Assembly: GCA_022565365.1 (NCBI GenBank)
Contig: JAIUMW010000003.1
Span: 1 to 43,700 of the forward strand
Reading direction: 5' to 3'
From: Oceanicaulis sp.
GTDB taxonomy: Bacteria > Pseudomonadota > Alphaproteobacteria > Caulobacterales > Maricaulaceae
Length of the DNA stretch: 43,700 nucleotides
The notes beneath the pieces are model-generated. The model saw nothing but the letters and a program-made list of their open reading frames with translations. It was not told where the DNA came from and made no database searches. The first letter of the stretch is position 1, and every line of letters starts with the position of its first letter. The translations under genes and the position numbers were made by a program. Positions 26,707 through 34,724 of this stretch are shown piece by piece.

Positions 26707-27072
26707 ATGGGACGTTTATTCGGTCAGTTGACCGGCCGCTCGCTGCGCCTGAGCATCACGCTCTTTCTGGCCTTCATCCTCTCCTACATCTTCCTGGGCG
26801 TGCTCGCCTTCCAGTTCCCCGAAACCTTGCGGGTGATGCTGCGCTGGGCCGCGGACGCCGAGCGCTTCCTGACCTCCACCGGCCTGCCCGCGCGCTATAA
26901 TAATTTCATCGAGATCTATCTGAACAAGGCCACCATCCTCTTGGTCTTCCTTACGGTCATCGCGCGGATCGTCATCGCCGTTTTGGCGACGGTTGCCAGC
27001 GAGTCGATCCGCAGCCTGAACCCTCCGCCTGCGAAACATGCCGGCGTGCGCAAGATGGCCCCGGCGCGCTAG
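26707..27072 (+). CDS. small membrane protein of unknown function
   Basis: 121 aa from the ATG at 26707, selected because GGAGGGAG lies 7 nt upstream; the track start at 26653 is less likely. Two hydrophobic segments: LRLSITLFLAFILSYIFLGVLAF and ATILLVFLTVIARIVIAVLATV, with a hydrophilic loop between them. The C-terminus is basic (GVRKMAPAR). I do not recognise the family. Ends at TAG, inside the left arm of a large hairpin. Confidence 0.65.
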   Translation: MGRLFGQLTGRSLRLSITLFLAFILSYIFLGVLAFQFPETLRVMLRWAADAERFLTSTGLPARYNNFIEIYLNKATILLVFLTVIARIVIAVLATVASESIRSLNPPPAKHAGVRKMAPAR

Positions 27073-27110
27073 AGCGCCGTCCGGCCTGACTGCGGCGCGC
27101 CGGACGCTCT
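27071..27110 (+). terminator. hairpin terminator after the 121-aa membrane protein
   Basis: AGAGCG...TCCGGC pairs with GCCGGA-CGCTCT, 12 bp with a 3-nt bulge, starting in the TAG stop. No long T-run follows, so efficiency is uncertain. Confidence 0.5.
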
Positions 27111-27171
27111 GGCTCTATATTGCGGAGCGCGCACCCGCATAGCGGCCATTGGCGCAGACCCGGCGCTGAGG

Positions 27172-27186
27172 CATGATCGGATCATG
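27172..27186. promoter_or_regulatory. perfect palindrome upstream of the response regulator gene
   Basis: CATGATC-G-GATCATG, perfect 7-1-7 symmetry, 13 nt before the response-regulator ATG. The same half-site CATGATC occurs at 29282-29288, in the leader of the 582-aa secreted protein downstream, next to a possible -35 (TTGACC, 29272). Candidate binding site for an autoregulator. Confidence 0.45.
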
Positions 27187-27199
27187 ACCGCGGCGCGCC

Positions 27200-27928
27200 A
27201 TGTCTGATCCCCGCCCCCACCATGTGCTGGTCGTCGATGACGATGACCGCATCCGCGACCTGCTGGCGCGCTTCCTGCGCGCCAAGGGCCTGCGTGTCTC
27301 GCCCGCCCCGGATGGCGCGCGCGCCCTGGCCCTGATGGAGCAGATCAGCTTCGATCTGGTGATCCTCGACGTGATGATGCCGGGCCTTGACGGTTTCGAG
27401 GTGACCCGGCGCGTGCGCGAGCGCGCCGCAACGCCGATCCTGCTGCTGACCGCGCGCGGCGAGCCCGAGGATCGCATTCGCGGCCTGTCGCTGGGCGCCG
27501 ATGACTATCTGGCCAAGCCGTTCGAACCGGAAGAACTGGTGCTGCGCGTGCAGGCGATCCTGCGTCGCTCTCTGCCGCGCATGCTGGGTCCGGCCCGGGT
27601 GAGCTTTGGCGAGTGGATGTTCGAGATGGCCACGCTGCGCCTGACGCGCGGCGGCCAGCCCGTGCGCCTGACCGGCGGAGAGGCGGCGCTGTTGCATGCG
27701 CTGGCCGCCCAGCCGGGCGAACCGGTTAGCCGGGCCGCCCTGTCCGAGCGCGCCGCCGCCGGAGCGGGCGAGCGCGCGGTGGATGTCCAGATCACCCGGC
27801 TGCGCCGCAAGGTGGAGGCCGACCCCAAGGCGCCAGTCTGGGTCCAGACCGTACGCGGCGAAGGCTATCGCCTGGTCGCCGAGCCGGTCTATGCGCCCGT
27901 GACGCCCGCCACGCCTGCGGGCGGGTGA
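27200..27928 (+). CDS. OmpR-family response regulator
   Basis: 242 aa. Receiver domain (about 8-120) with acidic pair in VLVVDDDDRIRD, phosphoacceptor D57 (FDLVILDVMMPG), Thr in LLLTARGE and Lys in YLAKPFEPEEL. Winged-helix DNA-binding domain (about 135-232) with VRLTGGEAALLHALA, RAVDVQITRLRRKVE and VQTVRGEGYRLV. Pairs with the histidine kinase that follows; the stop TGA lies inside the kinase gene's ribosome binding site, so the two are coupled. Resembles the OmpR/EnvZ pair of alphaproteobacteria, but the target genes cannot be told from sequence. Confidence 0.95.
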   Translation: MSDPRPHHVLVVDDDDRIRDLLARFLRAKGLRVSPAPDGARALALMEQISFDLVILDVMMPGLDGFEVTRRVRERAATPILLLTARGEPEDRIRGLSLGADDYLAKPFEPEELVLRVQAILRRSLPRMLGPARVSFGEWMFEMATLRLTRGGQPVRLTGGEAALLHALAAQPGEPVSRAALSERAAAGAGERAVDVQITRLRRKVEADPKAPVWVQTVRGEGYRLVAEPVYAPVTPATPAGG

Positions 27929-27936
27929 GGCCGGTC

Positions 27937-29250
27937 ATGCGATTCCGCCTGCGAACCATCATGCCCAAGGGCCTGTTTGCGCGCTCGCTGCTGATCATCG
28001 TACTGCCCGTGGCGCTGATGCAGGGCGCGGTGACCTGGGCGTTCTTCGAACAGCACTGGCGCTCGACCACGGCGCGCCTGTCAGAGAACATCGCCGGTGA
28101 TGTCGCCATGATTGTGCAGATGCACGCGCGCTCCAGCGCTGAGGAATTCGAGCCCATCGCGGACCTGGCGTTCTCCACCCTCGGCCTCAGCGTGGAGTTC
28201 CGCCCCGGCGACACCCTGCCCACCACGCGGCGCACCGCCTTCTTCCGGGTGCTGGACCGCACCTTGCGCCGGGCCCTCGCCGGCCAGCTGACCGAACCCT
28301 TCTGGTTCGACACCACCCGCTATCCCAATTACGTCGACCTCCGCGGGGAGGCGGGCGGCGGCGTGCTGCGCTTCATCGCTGCGCGTGATCAGGTGTGCGC
28401 CACGACGGGGCATATCTTTGTCATCTGGCTGAGCGGGGCCACGCTGCTCCTGCTGACCGTCGCCATTTTGTTCATCCGCAATCAGGTCAAACCGATCCGC
28501 CACCTCGCCGAAGCCGCCGAGGCGTTCGGGCGGGGCCAGGACGTGGAGCGCTTCAAGCCCGCCGGCGCGCGCGAGGTGCGTCAGGCCGCCCGCGCCTTCC
28601 TGGACATGCGCGCGCGTCTGAAACGCCATATGGAGCAGCGCACCCAGCTTCTGGCCGGGGTCAGCCATGATCTGCGCACGCCCCTCACCCGCCTGCGCCT
28701 GCAGCTGGCTCTGATGCCCGATAGCCCCGAGCGGGCTGCGGCCCGCAGTGATGTCGCCGATATGGAGGTGGCGCTGGAGGAATATCTCGCCTTCGCGCGC
28801 GGCCAGGCCGGCGAGGAGCCCGGCCCGGTGGACCTGACCGCTCTGTGCGAGACGCTGGGCGATGATGCGGCGCGTCAGGGCGTAGATCTGCGCCTGGATC
28901 TGGAAGAGGACCTGACCGTCGAGGCCCGCGAGGGCGCGCTCAAGCGTGCTCTGGTCAATCTGGTGCAGAACGCCGCCGCCCATGGACAGGACGTGGCGCT
29001 GAGCGCCCGGCGCCAGGGACTGCGCATCGAGGTGATCATTGATGATGACGGGCCGGGCATCGACCCGGACCTGCGCGAGGACGCCTTCCGCCCGTTCAAC
29101 CGGCTTGATGAATCGCGCAACGCCAACCGCAACGGGGTGGGGCTGGGCCTGGCCATCGCACGAGACCCCGTGCGCGCCCATGGCGGGGAGCTGCGCCTGG
29201 AGGACTCGCCGCTGGGGGGCTTGCGCGCGCGCATATCCCTGCCTGCCTGA
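27937..29250 (+). CDS. EnvZ-type sensor histidine kinase
   Basis: 437 aa from the ATG at 27937, chosen because GAGG lies 6 nt upstream; the GTG at 27925 is possible. TM1 (SLLIIVLPVALMQGAVTW), periplasmic domain (about 40-155), TM2 (IFVIWLSGATLLLLTVAILF), HAMP (about 180-230), dimerisation domain with H244 (GVSHDLRTPLTRLRLQL) and a HATPase_c domain: N-box NLVQNAAAHG, G1 DDDGPGIDP, F-box FRPFNRLDES and G2 GVGLGLAIA. All catalytic motifs are intact. Autophosphorylates His and passes phosphate to D57 of the regulator; the stimulus is unknown. Confidence 0.94.
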   Translation: MRFRLRTIMPKGLFARSLLIIVLPVALMQGAVTWAFFEQHWRSTTARLSENIAGDVAMIVQMHARSSAEEFEPIADLAFSTLGLSVEFRPGDTLPTTRRTAFFRVLDRTLRRALAGQLTEPFWFDTTRYPNYVDLRGEAGGGVLRFIAARDQVCATTGHIFVIWLSGATLLLLTVAILFIRNQVKPIRHLAEAAEAFGRGQDVERFKPAGAREVRQAARAFLDMRARLKRHMEQRTQLLAGVSHDLRTPLTRLRLQLALMPDSPERAAARSDVADMEVALEEYLAFARGQAGEEPGPVDLTALCETLGDDAARQGVDLRLDLEEDLTVEAREGALKRALVNLVQNAAAHGQDVALSARRQGLRIEVIIDDDGPGIDPDLREDAFRPFNRLDESRNANRNGVGLGLAIARDPVRAHGGELRLEDSPLGGLRARISLPA

Positions 29251-29333
29251 CCGCCGGCGCCGCGCACCGCCTTGACCGCGCCATGATCGTCGCGTGTTCT
29301 CCCCACTGACGTCGGGTTCAAAGGAGACATCAC

Positions 29334-31082
29334 ATGGCAGGCAGCGCATTCATCGCATGGACGGGCGCCGCCATGCTGGCCGCAGCCAGCGCCCCGCCGG
29401 CCGGACCACACCTGCAGGGTGACGCCTATCTCGATGCCCGCGGCGCACCGCTTGCAGCCTTGTCCGACACGGTCTGGACCCGCACCCGTACGCCGCTGAC
29501 CGGCGGGGCCGCCTCAACCAGCGTCGAGGTCGCGGCGCGTTTCGGGACCGACTGGGCCGGCTGGCGCACTGCAGGCGGCGCGGAATCACTGGCCGACTGG
29601 CGCACGCGGCGCCTGATCACCCTCACCGCTGATGGCCAAACCCTGACCAATACCAGCCTGTATGGCGAGACCCGCCGGCGGCTCGACACCTATGTGGCCC
29701 TGTCGGGCGCAGGCGCGCTCGAGGAGATCGCCTTCGGCGCTGCGGGCGTCTTCCACCGCGTCTGGCTGGAAGCGGCCATGGGCATCGCCGCGACCGACGA
29801 CACGCTGAGCTTTGAAGACACCCCTGCCGGCTTTGATGCCCGGTTTGAAGATGAGCGCCTGTTTCGCGCCGATTTCGGCGGCACGGACGCCAGCTGGTGT
29901 CAGGCCGCGCCGCTGGACGGCGCGGCCGCGCGCTCTGCCCGGGGCTGGCTGCGCCATGCCGCGCCGGTCCATCCCGATGTGATGGCCAGGCTGGAAGGCG
30001 AGACGCGCTTCCCATGCGCCTTTGAGCTGACCGTCTACAGCCCGGAAAGCCCGCAAGGCCGGCGCGAGCGCTGGGTGATGACCCCGGCGCCGGACGCCGA
30101 ACCGGCAGACGACGCTGAAGCCGCTGAAGAAACGGCGCAAGCCAGCGCGCCGCCCGAAGCGCCGGCCCGGGACGCTGCGCCCACCATCGCCGAGCTGCTG
30201 GCCATGTTCGACGAAGCCGGAGAGGACGGCGTGGACGCCGAGCTGGTGATGCGCGCCCTGTCTGCCTCAGGCGAGAGCAGTACAAGCGCGGCCACACCAA
30301 CGGACACACCATCCTCACCCGCGCGCACGCGGCATCAGGCCGACGCCAGCGGCCCGCTGGGCCTGCGCCTGCCGCTCAGCGTGCAAGGCGACCGGCTGGC
30401 CCTTGAAGGGGACGAATATCTGGAACCCGCCGGCGCCGCGGCGCTGGCGGCCGTGACCGCTCTGGCAAGCCGCGCCCCGGATCACGCCGACTTCTACGAA
30501 GCCTTCGAGACCGCGCGCAGCACGGGCCAGCTCGCTGAAGCGCTGCTCATCAGCGTGCAGGAAACCCATCATTTCGGACCGTGCCCGGAAGACGCCATGG
30601 TGGGTAGCGCACGCCTGACCTGCGCCCTGGTTCGGGATCTGTCGCGCAGCGGCATCGGCAATGCCCGCTTCGAGCGCGCGGCCCGCGGCCTCGACGCCTC
30701 GCTGGAAGGCGCCCATCGCTCGGCGGTGGAATCGCTGTCGCTGTTTATCGACGGCGGCGCATATTCAGCGCCGGCGGCCCAGCTACTCACCGCCAGCGCG
30801 CTGATCGGCTGGGGGGCGGACGGCCTCGCCGCCCGGCCCGATCTCGACCCGGCGGGTCTGTTGCTGGAATCCATTGAAGCTGATCCGTTCGCGCCGGAAG
30901 CCTACTGGCGCCTCGGCCAGCGCTTCATGGAGGCCGGCTCGGCGGAGACCGCCTGGACGCTGTTCGATCTGGGCCGCAACCTGCCGGGCCGCGAGCCTGG
31001 GCCGGGCCTGATACAGGTGGACACGATCGAGGCGCGTCTGGCCGAGCTGGCCCCGCACTGGCTGCCGCCGCGGGCTGAATGA
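29334..31082 (+). CDS. large secreted protein of unknown function
   Basis: 582 aa, not recognised. AAGGAGA precedes the ATG. Weak signal peptide (AFIAWTGAAMLAAASAPPAG). The N-terminal half (about 30-250) is beta-rich and begins GDAYLDARGAPLAALSDTVW; a linker rich in Ala/Glu/Pro (about 250-285) follows; the C-terminal half (about 340-580) is helical and ends with TPR-like sequence (AYWRLGQRFMEAGSAETAWTLF). Single Cys pairs in the N-half (SWCQAAP, FPCAFE) and later (FGPCPED, RLTCALV) fit a periplasmic protein. Located between a two-component system and TadE-type genes, so it may be a target or a partner of either. Confidence 0.7.
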   Translation: MAGSAFIAWTGAAMLAAASAPPAGPHLQGDAYLDARGAPLAALSDTVWTRTRTPLTGGAASTSVEVAARFGTDWAGWRTAGGAESLADWRTRRLITLTADGQTLTNTSLYGETRRRLDTYVALSGAGALEEIAFGAAGVFHRVWLEAAMGIAATDDTLSFEDTPAGFDARFEDERLFRADFGGTDASWCQAAPLDGAAARSARGWLRHAAPVHPDVMARLEGETRFPCAFELTVYSPESPQGRRERWVMTPAPDAEPADDAEAAEETAQASAPPEAPARDAAPTIAELLAMFDEAGEDGVDAELVMRALSASGESSTSAATPTDTPSSPARTRHQADASGPLGLRLPLSVQGDRLALEGDEYLEPAGAAALAAVTALASRAPDHADFYEAFETARSTGQLAEALLISVQETHHFGPCPEDAMVGSARLTCALVRDLSRSGIGNARFERAARGLDASLEGAHRSAVESLSLFIDGGAYSAPAAQLLTASALIGWGADGLAARPDLDPAGLLLESIEADPFAPEAYWRLGQRFMEAGSAETAWTLFDLGRNLPGREPGPGLIQVDTIEARLAELAPHWLPPRAE

Positions 31083-31168
31083 CACGCCCCGTCCGGCGGG
31101 CGCGGTCATGTTTTGCTAACCGTGTCTTTTGACCGGGTATTAAGCGCGCTCAGCTAAGACTGCGCGCC

Positions 31169-31720
31169 ATGAGCACCCGTGTGCGTCAACCGGCGGGCCG
31201 CCGCCATTCTCTGACCCTGCGCTTTATCAAGGCGCGCGAGGGCGCAACCGCTGTCGAGTTCGCGCTGATCGCCGGTCCGTTCTTCCTGTTGCTCATGGGC
31301 CTGATCGAGATCGCCCTGTTTTTCTTCGCCTCCACCATGATCGAAACCGCCACCACCGAAGCCGCGCGCGATATCCGCACCGGCGAAGTGCTGGTGTCTG
31401 GCGATGGGCCTGAAGAGTTCCGCAACCGCATCTGCGCGCGCGCCGGCAGGATACTCGACTGCGCCCGCATCCAGGTGGATGTGCGCCGGGTCGACAGTTT
31501 CGGCGCCGCCGAGCTCGGCGCTCAGGTTAATGAGGGCGGTCTGGACAGCAGCGGCTTCGGCTTTGAGCCGGGCGGGCCGGGCGAGATTGTCGTGGTGCGC
31601 GCCGTCTATGAGTGGCCGCTGATCGCGCCGGGCCAGTTCAACGGCCTGGCCAATCTGCCCGGCAACAAGCGGCTGATCATCGCCTCGGCCGCCTTCCGCA
31701 ATGAACAGTTCGAGATTTGA
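31169..31720 (+). CDS. tadE: TadE-like pseudopilin
   Basis: 183 aa. Short basic N-terminus, then the TadE prepilin-like segment EGATAVEFALIAGPFFLLLMGLIEIALFFF (residues about 26-55), with Glu at the fifth position of the hydrophobic stretch, as in prepilins cleaved by CpaA/TadV. Further on TTEAARDIRTGEV is the usual TadE continuation. Minor component of the Flp/Tad machine. The following TadG-like gene starts inside or 4 nt after its 3' end, so the two are co-translated. Remote from cpaBCD by about 29 kb. Confidence 0.9.
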   Translation: MSTRVRQPAGRRHSLTLRFIKAREGATAVEFALIAGPFFLLLMGLIEIALFFFASTMIETATTEAARDIRTGEVLVSGDGPEEFRNRICARAGRILDCARIQVDVRRVDSFGAAELGAQVNEGGLDSSGFGFEPGGPGEIVVVRAVYEWPLIAPGQFNGLANLPGNKRLIIASAAFRNEQFEI

Positions 31721-31724
31721 TCCG

Positions 31725-32438
31725 ATGATCGCGCGTTTGGCCCGCATCCTGTCCCTCGCCCGCTTCACCCGCGACGAGCGCGGCGTGTCGGCGGTGGAGT
31801 TTGCGCTGATCGCACCGATCCTGATCGTGATGTATCTGGGCGCCGCCCAGCTGAGCATGGCGCTGAGCGCCGACCGCAAAGTGTCCAATGCGGCGCTGGT
31901 TGTGGCTGACCTCACGGCCCAGCGCGATACGGTCAACAATGCCGAGATCGCTGACTATTTCGCCGCCGGACGCGCCATGGCCGCGCCCCTCAATGGCGCC
32001 AATCTGGCCTTGCGCGTGTCCTCAGTGCGCATGCATGAGGATGGCGAGATTTTCCTGGCCTGGAGCCAGGCCGACGGCATGGCGCCCGCCGCCGCTGCGC
32101 CCGCCCTGCCCGCCGGCCTGCTGGTCCCGGGCGGATCAGTGATCGTGGTGGACGCTGAAATGCCGTTCACCACATCATTCGGCGATCTGTTTGGCGAGCC
32201 GGTCACCTTGCGCGATTCCGCGCTGCTGCGTCCGCGCCGCTCAGGGCATGTCAACAATGCCAGCGAGCCTAATGGCGGGCTGGAAGCGCCGCCCGTGGAG
32301 CTGGTCCCGGAGCCGGAGCCAGAGCCGGAACCAGAGCCGGAACCGGAGCCCGAACCGGAGCCCGAGCCTGCACCGCCGCCACCAACCGCGCCGCCGCCCA
32401 GCTGCTCTTGGCTCGCACGTCTGTTCGGTCTGTGCTGA
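31725..32438 (+). CDS. TadE/TadG-like pseudopilin with Pro-Glu repeat tail
   Basis: 237 aa from the ATG at 31725; the ATG at 31701 overlaps tadE and is also possible. TadE-type N-terminus RDERGVSAVEFALIAPILIV (about 24-45). The middle is soluble (to about 190). The C-terminus is unusual: ten Pro-Glu dipeptides in a row, then a Pro-rich stretch, ending in SCSWLARLFGLC with two Cys and a short hydrophobic patch. Extracellular or periplasmic spacer and possibly a second membrane or disulfide contact. Placed next to tadE, so a minor pilus subunit is the best guess. Confidence 0.85.
   Translation: MIARLARILSLARFTRDERGVSAVEFALIAPILIVMYLGAAQLSMALSADRKVSNAALVVADLTAQRDTVNNAEIADYFAAGRAMAAPLNGANLALRVSSVRMHEDGEIFLAWSQADGMAPAAAAPALPAGLLVPGGSVIVVDAEMPFTTSFGDLFGEPVTLRDSALLRPRRSGHVNNASEPNGGLEAPPVELVPEPEPEPEPEPEPEPEPEPEPAPPPPTAPPPSCSWLARLFGLC
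32307..32366 (+). repeat. Pro-Glu codon repeat, 10 units of 6 bp
   Basis: Ten consecutive CCN-GAR units with mixed third bases inside the TadG-like gene. Variation in the wobble positions (CCG, CCA, CCC; GAG, GAA) suggests selection on the protein, though slipped-strand length change remains possible. Confidence 0.85.
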
Positions 32439-32459
32439 CCGGGCGCCGCAACGCCAAGC

Positions 32460-32954
32460 CTAGAGACTGAAAGTCGGCGACCAGCGGATAAACGTGGCCA
32501 GCATCAGGCTGAGCATGGCGCCCACGGTCAGCAAAAGCCGCAGCGGCAGATACCAGCCGGGGAAGGTGGCGCCGCGCACCGCCGCGCGGTCCCACAGATA
32601 TTGCAGCGCAAATCCGAAGATCAGCACGCCCCAGCCCGCCAGCTCCAGATCCAGCGGCAGGCCGGGCCGCGCCCAGACCTGCATCAGCACCGCCAGCCAG
32701 CCGGCCAGCGCCACGCTCACCGCCAGGATCAGCACGCCGGGACGGGGCGCATCGGCGCGGATGACAAGTTCCGCCGCCCAGCGCCCGCCAGCCAGGAAGG
32801 ACAGGATGACGGCGGCATAGACGGGCAGCGCGTTGGCCGCCTGCAGGGCGATTTGTCCGCCCAGCGCCAGCCCCAGCGCGCCGCCCACAAAGGGAACGAG
32901 CCCGGCGAAGCCGAGCACAACGGGCAGAAGCGGGGCGTCACTGAGGCGTTTCAT
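32460..32954 (-). CDS. DUF3429 membrane protein
   Basis: 164 aa from the second ATG (32954), preferred to the first (32957) because GGAGG is 6 nt from it and only 3 nt from the first. Five hydrophobic segments. Motifs: PLLPVVLGFAGLVPFVGGAL, NALPVYAAVILSFLAGGRWA and the late LQYLWDRAAVRGATFPGWYLPLR, which match DUF3429, a family of small inner-membrane proteins with no assigned role. Starts 18 nt after the TIGR02186 stop and ends 21 nt from the convergent TadG-like gene. Confidence 0.85.
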   Translation of the reverse strand: MKRLSDAPLLPVVLGFAGLVPFVGGALGLALGGQIALQAANALPVYAAVILSFLAGGRWAAELVIRADAPRPGVLILAVSVALAGWLAVLMQVWARPGLPLDLELAGWGVLIFGFALQYLWDRAAVRGATFPGWYLPLRLLLTVGAMLSLMLATFIRWSPTFSL

Positions 32955-32972
32955 CATGGCCCTCCCGGGCGA

Positions 32973-33797
32973 TCAGGTGCGGCGCATCACGAACGCGGCC
33001 AGCCATCCGGCGAACACCGCGAACAGGACGGACAACAGGCCATAGGCGACCGGGCGCTCATGGGCAAGATCGTAGATGGCCCGCTCGGTCCCGCCCTTGA
33101 CCACCTCCAGCGAGGTGCGCCGCACGGCGATGGGCAACCCGTCTCGGAACAGATAGACGTCGGCGTCATACACGCCGGTGGGCGTGGCCGGCGGCAGTAC
33201 GACCCGGGCGCGGAACAGGCCGGCCTCGAGTATCTCCACCCCGCCTGGCGCCTCCACATAGAGCGCGTCGCGCGCCTTGTTGCGCACCAGGGCGGCGCGG
33301 TAATCGACGATCGCCGCGCCGATATCGGACACCACCACGCCCGCGACGCCGAAGCGGGTCTCGATGCGCTCGCTCTCCGGCGCTGACAGGCGGACATGCT
33401 CCATGCCGATACGGTTGCGGCGCAGCGCCGAGAAGGTGGCGAACTCCGCCCGCGGCCGGGTGGAGGCCACGGCGTAATAGCCCGCCACCTCTTCAAAAAC
33501 CACCGGATCGGCATTGACCCAGACGCCCAGCACGCGCTGGCGGCGCATCACCCGCAGATCACGCACCGGCCCGCGGATCACCACCGCGATGTCATCGCCT
33601 TCGGTAAGGCCCACTGCCGCGCCGTAGAGCACCATTTCCGCGCCGGCGAAATTGGAGCGGATCTCCACCACATCCTCGGTCAGCGCCGCGGCGATCTGGG
33701 GCTCGGGCGCGGGTGTTTCGGCCTGCGCGCGCGCGGGCGCGCCCGCCCCGGCCAGCCCCGCCGCCAGCATCGCGATCAGACAGAGCCGCGCGGTCAT
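32973..33797 (-). CDS. TIGR02186 (Alph_Pro_TM) family transmembrane protein
   Basis: 274 aa. Signal peptide (RLCLIAMLAAGLAGAGAPARA), a soluble periplasmic region (EDVVEIRSNFAGAEMVLYG, DIAVVIRGPVRDLRVMRR, AGYYAVASTRP, VYDADVYLFRDG) and one C-terminal membrane helix (VAYGLLSVLFAVFAGWLAAFV). This matches the alphaproteobacterial TIGR02186 family, which is habitually located beside a TauE/SafE permease, as here. Its ATG overlaps the TGA that closes the interrupted tauE reading frame (ATGA), showing the ancestral translational coupling. Function unknown; presumably a periplasmic accessory of that permease. Confidence 0.9.
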   Translation of the reverse strand: MTARLCLIAMLAAGLAGAGAPARAQAETPAPEPQIAAALTEDVVEIRSNFAGAEMVLYGAAVGLTEGDDIAVVIRGPVRDLRVMRRQRVLGVWVNADPVVFEEVAGYYAVASTRPRAEFATFSALRRNRIGMEHVRLSAPESERIETRFGVAGVVVSDIGAAIVDYRAALVRNKARDALYVEAPGGVEILEAGLFRARVVLPPATPTGVYDADVYLFRDGLPIAVRRTSLEVVKGGTERAIYDLAHERPVAYGLLSVLFAVFAGWLAAFVMRRT

Positions 33798-34720
33798 GGC
33801 AGCCCCCTGAGCTCAATCAGCACATAGAGATCGGCGGGCTCCGCCGTGAGGTCCCAGGCCAGCTTGAGGCACACCGCCACCACGATCAGCGCCAGCCCTG
33901 CCCGCAATTACTCGGCCCGCACTTTCGCGACATAACGCGCGCCGATCTGGGCGCCGACCACGCCGCCCACGATCAGGATGGCGGCCAGAACGATGTCCAC
34001 CGTCTGGTTCTGGGCCGCGTGCAACACGGTGGTGAGCGCGGTCACAAACAGGATCTGGAACAGCGAGGTGCCGATGACGACATTGGTGGGCATGCGCAAG
34101 AGATAGATCATGGCCGGCACGGCGATAAAGCCGCCGCCCACCCCCATCAGCGCCGCCATCACCCCGACCAGAAAGCCCAGCGCCAGCGGCGGGATCACAC
34201 TCATATAGAGACCCGACACCGCAAAGCGGGTCTTGAACGGCAGGGCGTCGATCACGGTGCGCTTGCGCCGGGCGGGGCGGCGCGGGGCGGTGTTGCGCGA
34301 GCGGCGCACGATGGCCCCGATGCTTTCATAGAGCATCAGCGAGCCGATCACGCCCAGGAACCCGACATAGCAAAGCGCAATCACCAGATCGATCTGGCCG
34401 GTGGCCTGCAACAGCGCGAAAATCTGCACGCCCGCCACTGACCCCACCGCGCCGCCCGCGATGAGGATGAGGCCCATCTTGATGTCCAGCGAACGCCGGC
34501 GGAAATGCGCGATCGCACCAGACATGGACGAGGCGACGATCTGGTTGATCTGGGTGGACACCGCCACAGCGGGCGGCACGCCCATGAACATCAGGATCGG
34601 GGTCATCAGAAACCCCCCGCCCACGCCGAACAGCCCCGACAGGAAACCCACGCCAAGACCCAGGGCAAGCAGGACGAAGAGGTTCAGTGAGACTTCCGCG
34701 ATCGGCAGGTAGATCAGCAC
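33794..34720 (-). pseudogene. TauE/SafE-family permease with in-frame TAA at codon 271
   Basis: The track ORF (33908-34720, 270 aa) ends at TAA 33908-33910, but the same frame continues with 37 codons, LRAGLALIVVAVCLKLAWDL onward, a last membrane helix, to a TGA that overlaps the next ATG. Restored length is 308 aa, normal for this subfamily. Motifs: FLSGLFGVGGGFLMTPILM and MGVGGGFIAVPAMIYLLRM, the two GG-rich repeats of TauE permeases, which export sulfite, sulfoacetate or related anions. The position of the stop follows KVRAE, where Gln is usual (EQLR). GTG start 4 nt after the podJ stop. A product lacking the last helix may be unstable. Confidence 0.9.
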
Positions 34721-34724
34721 GGCC

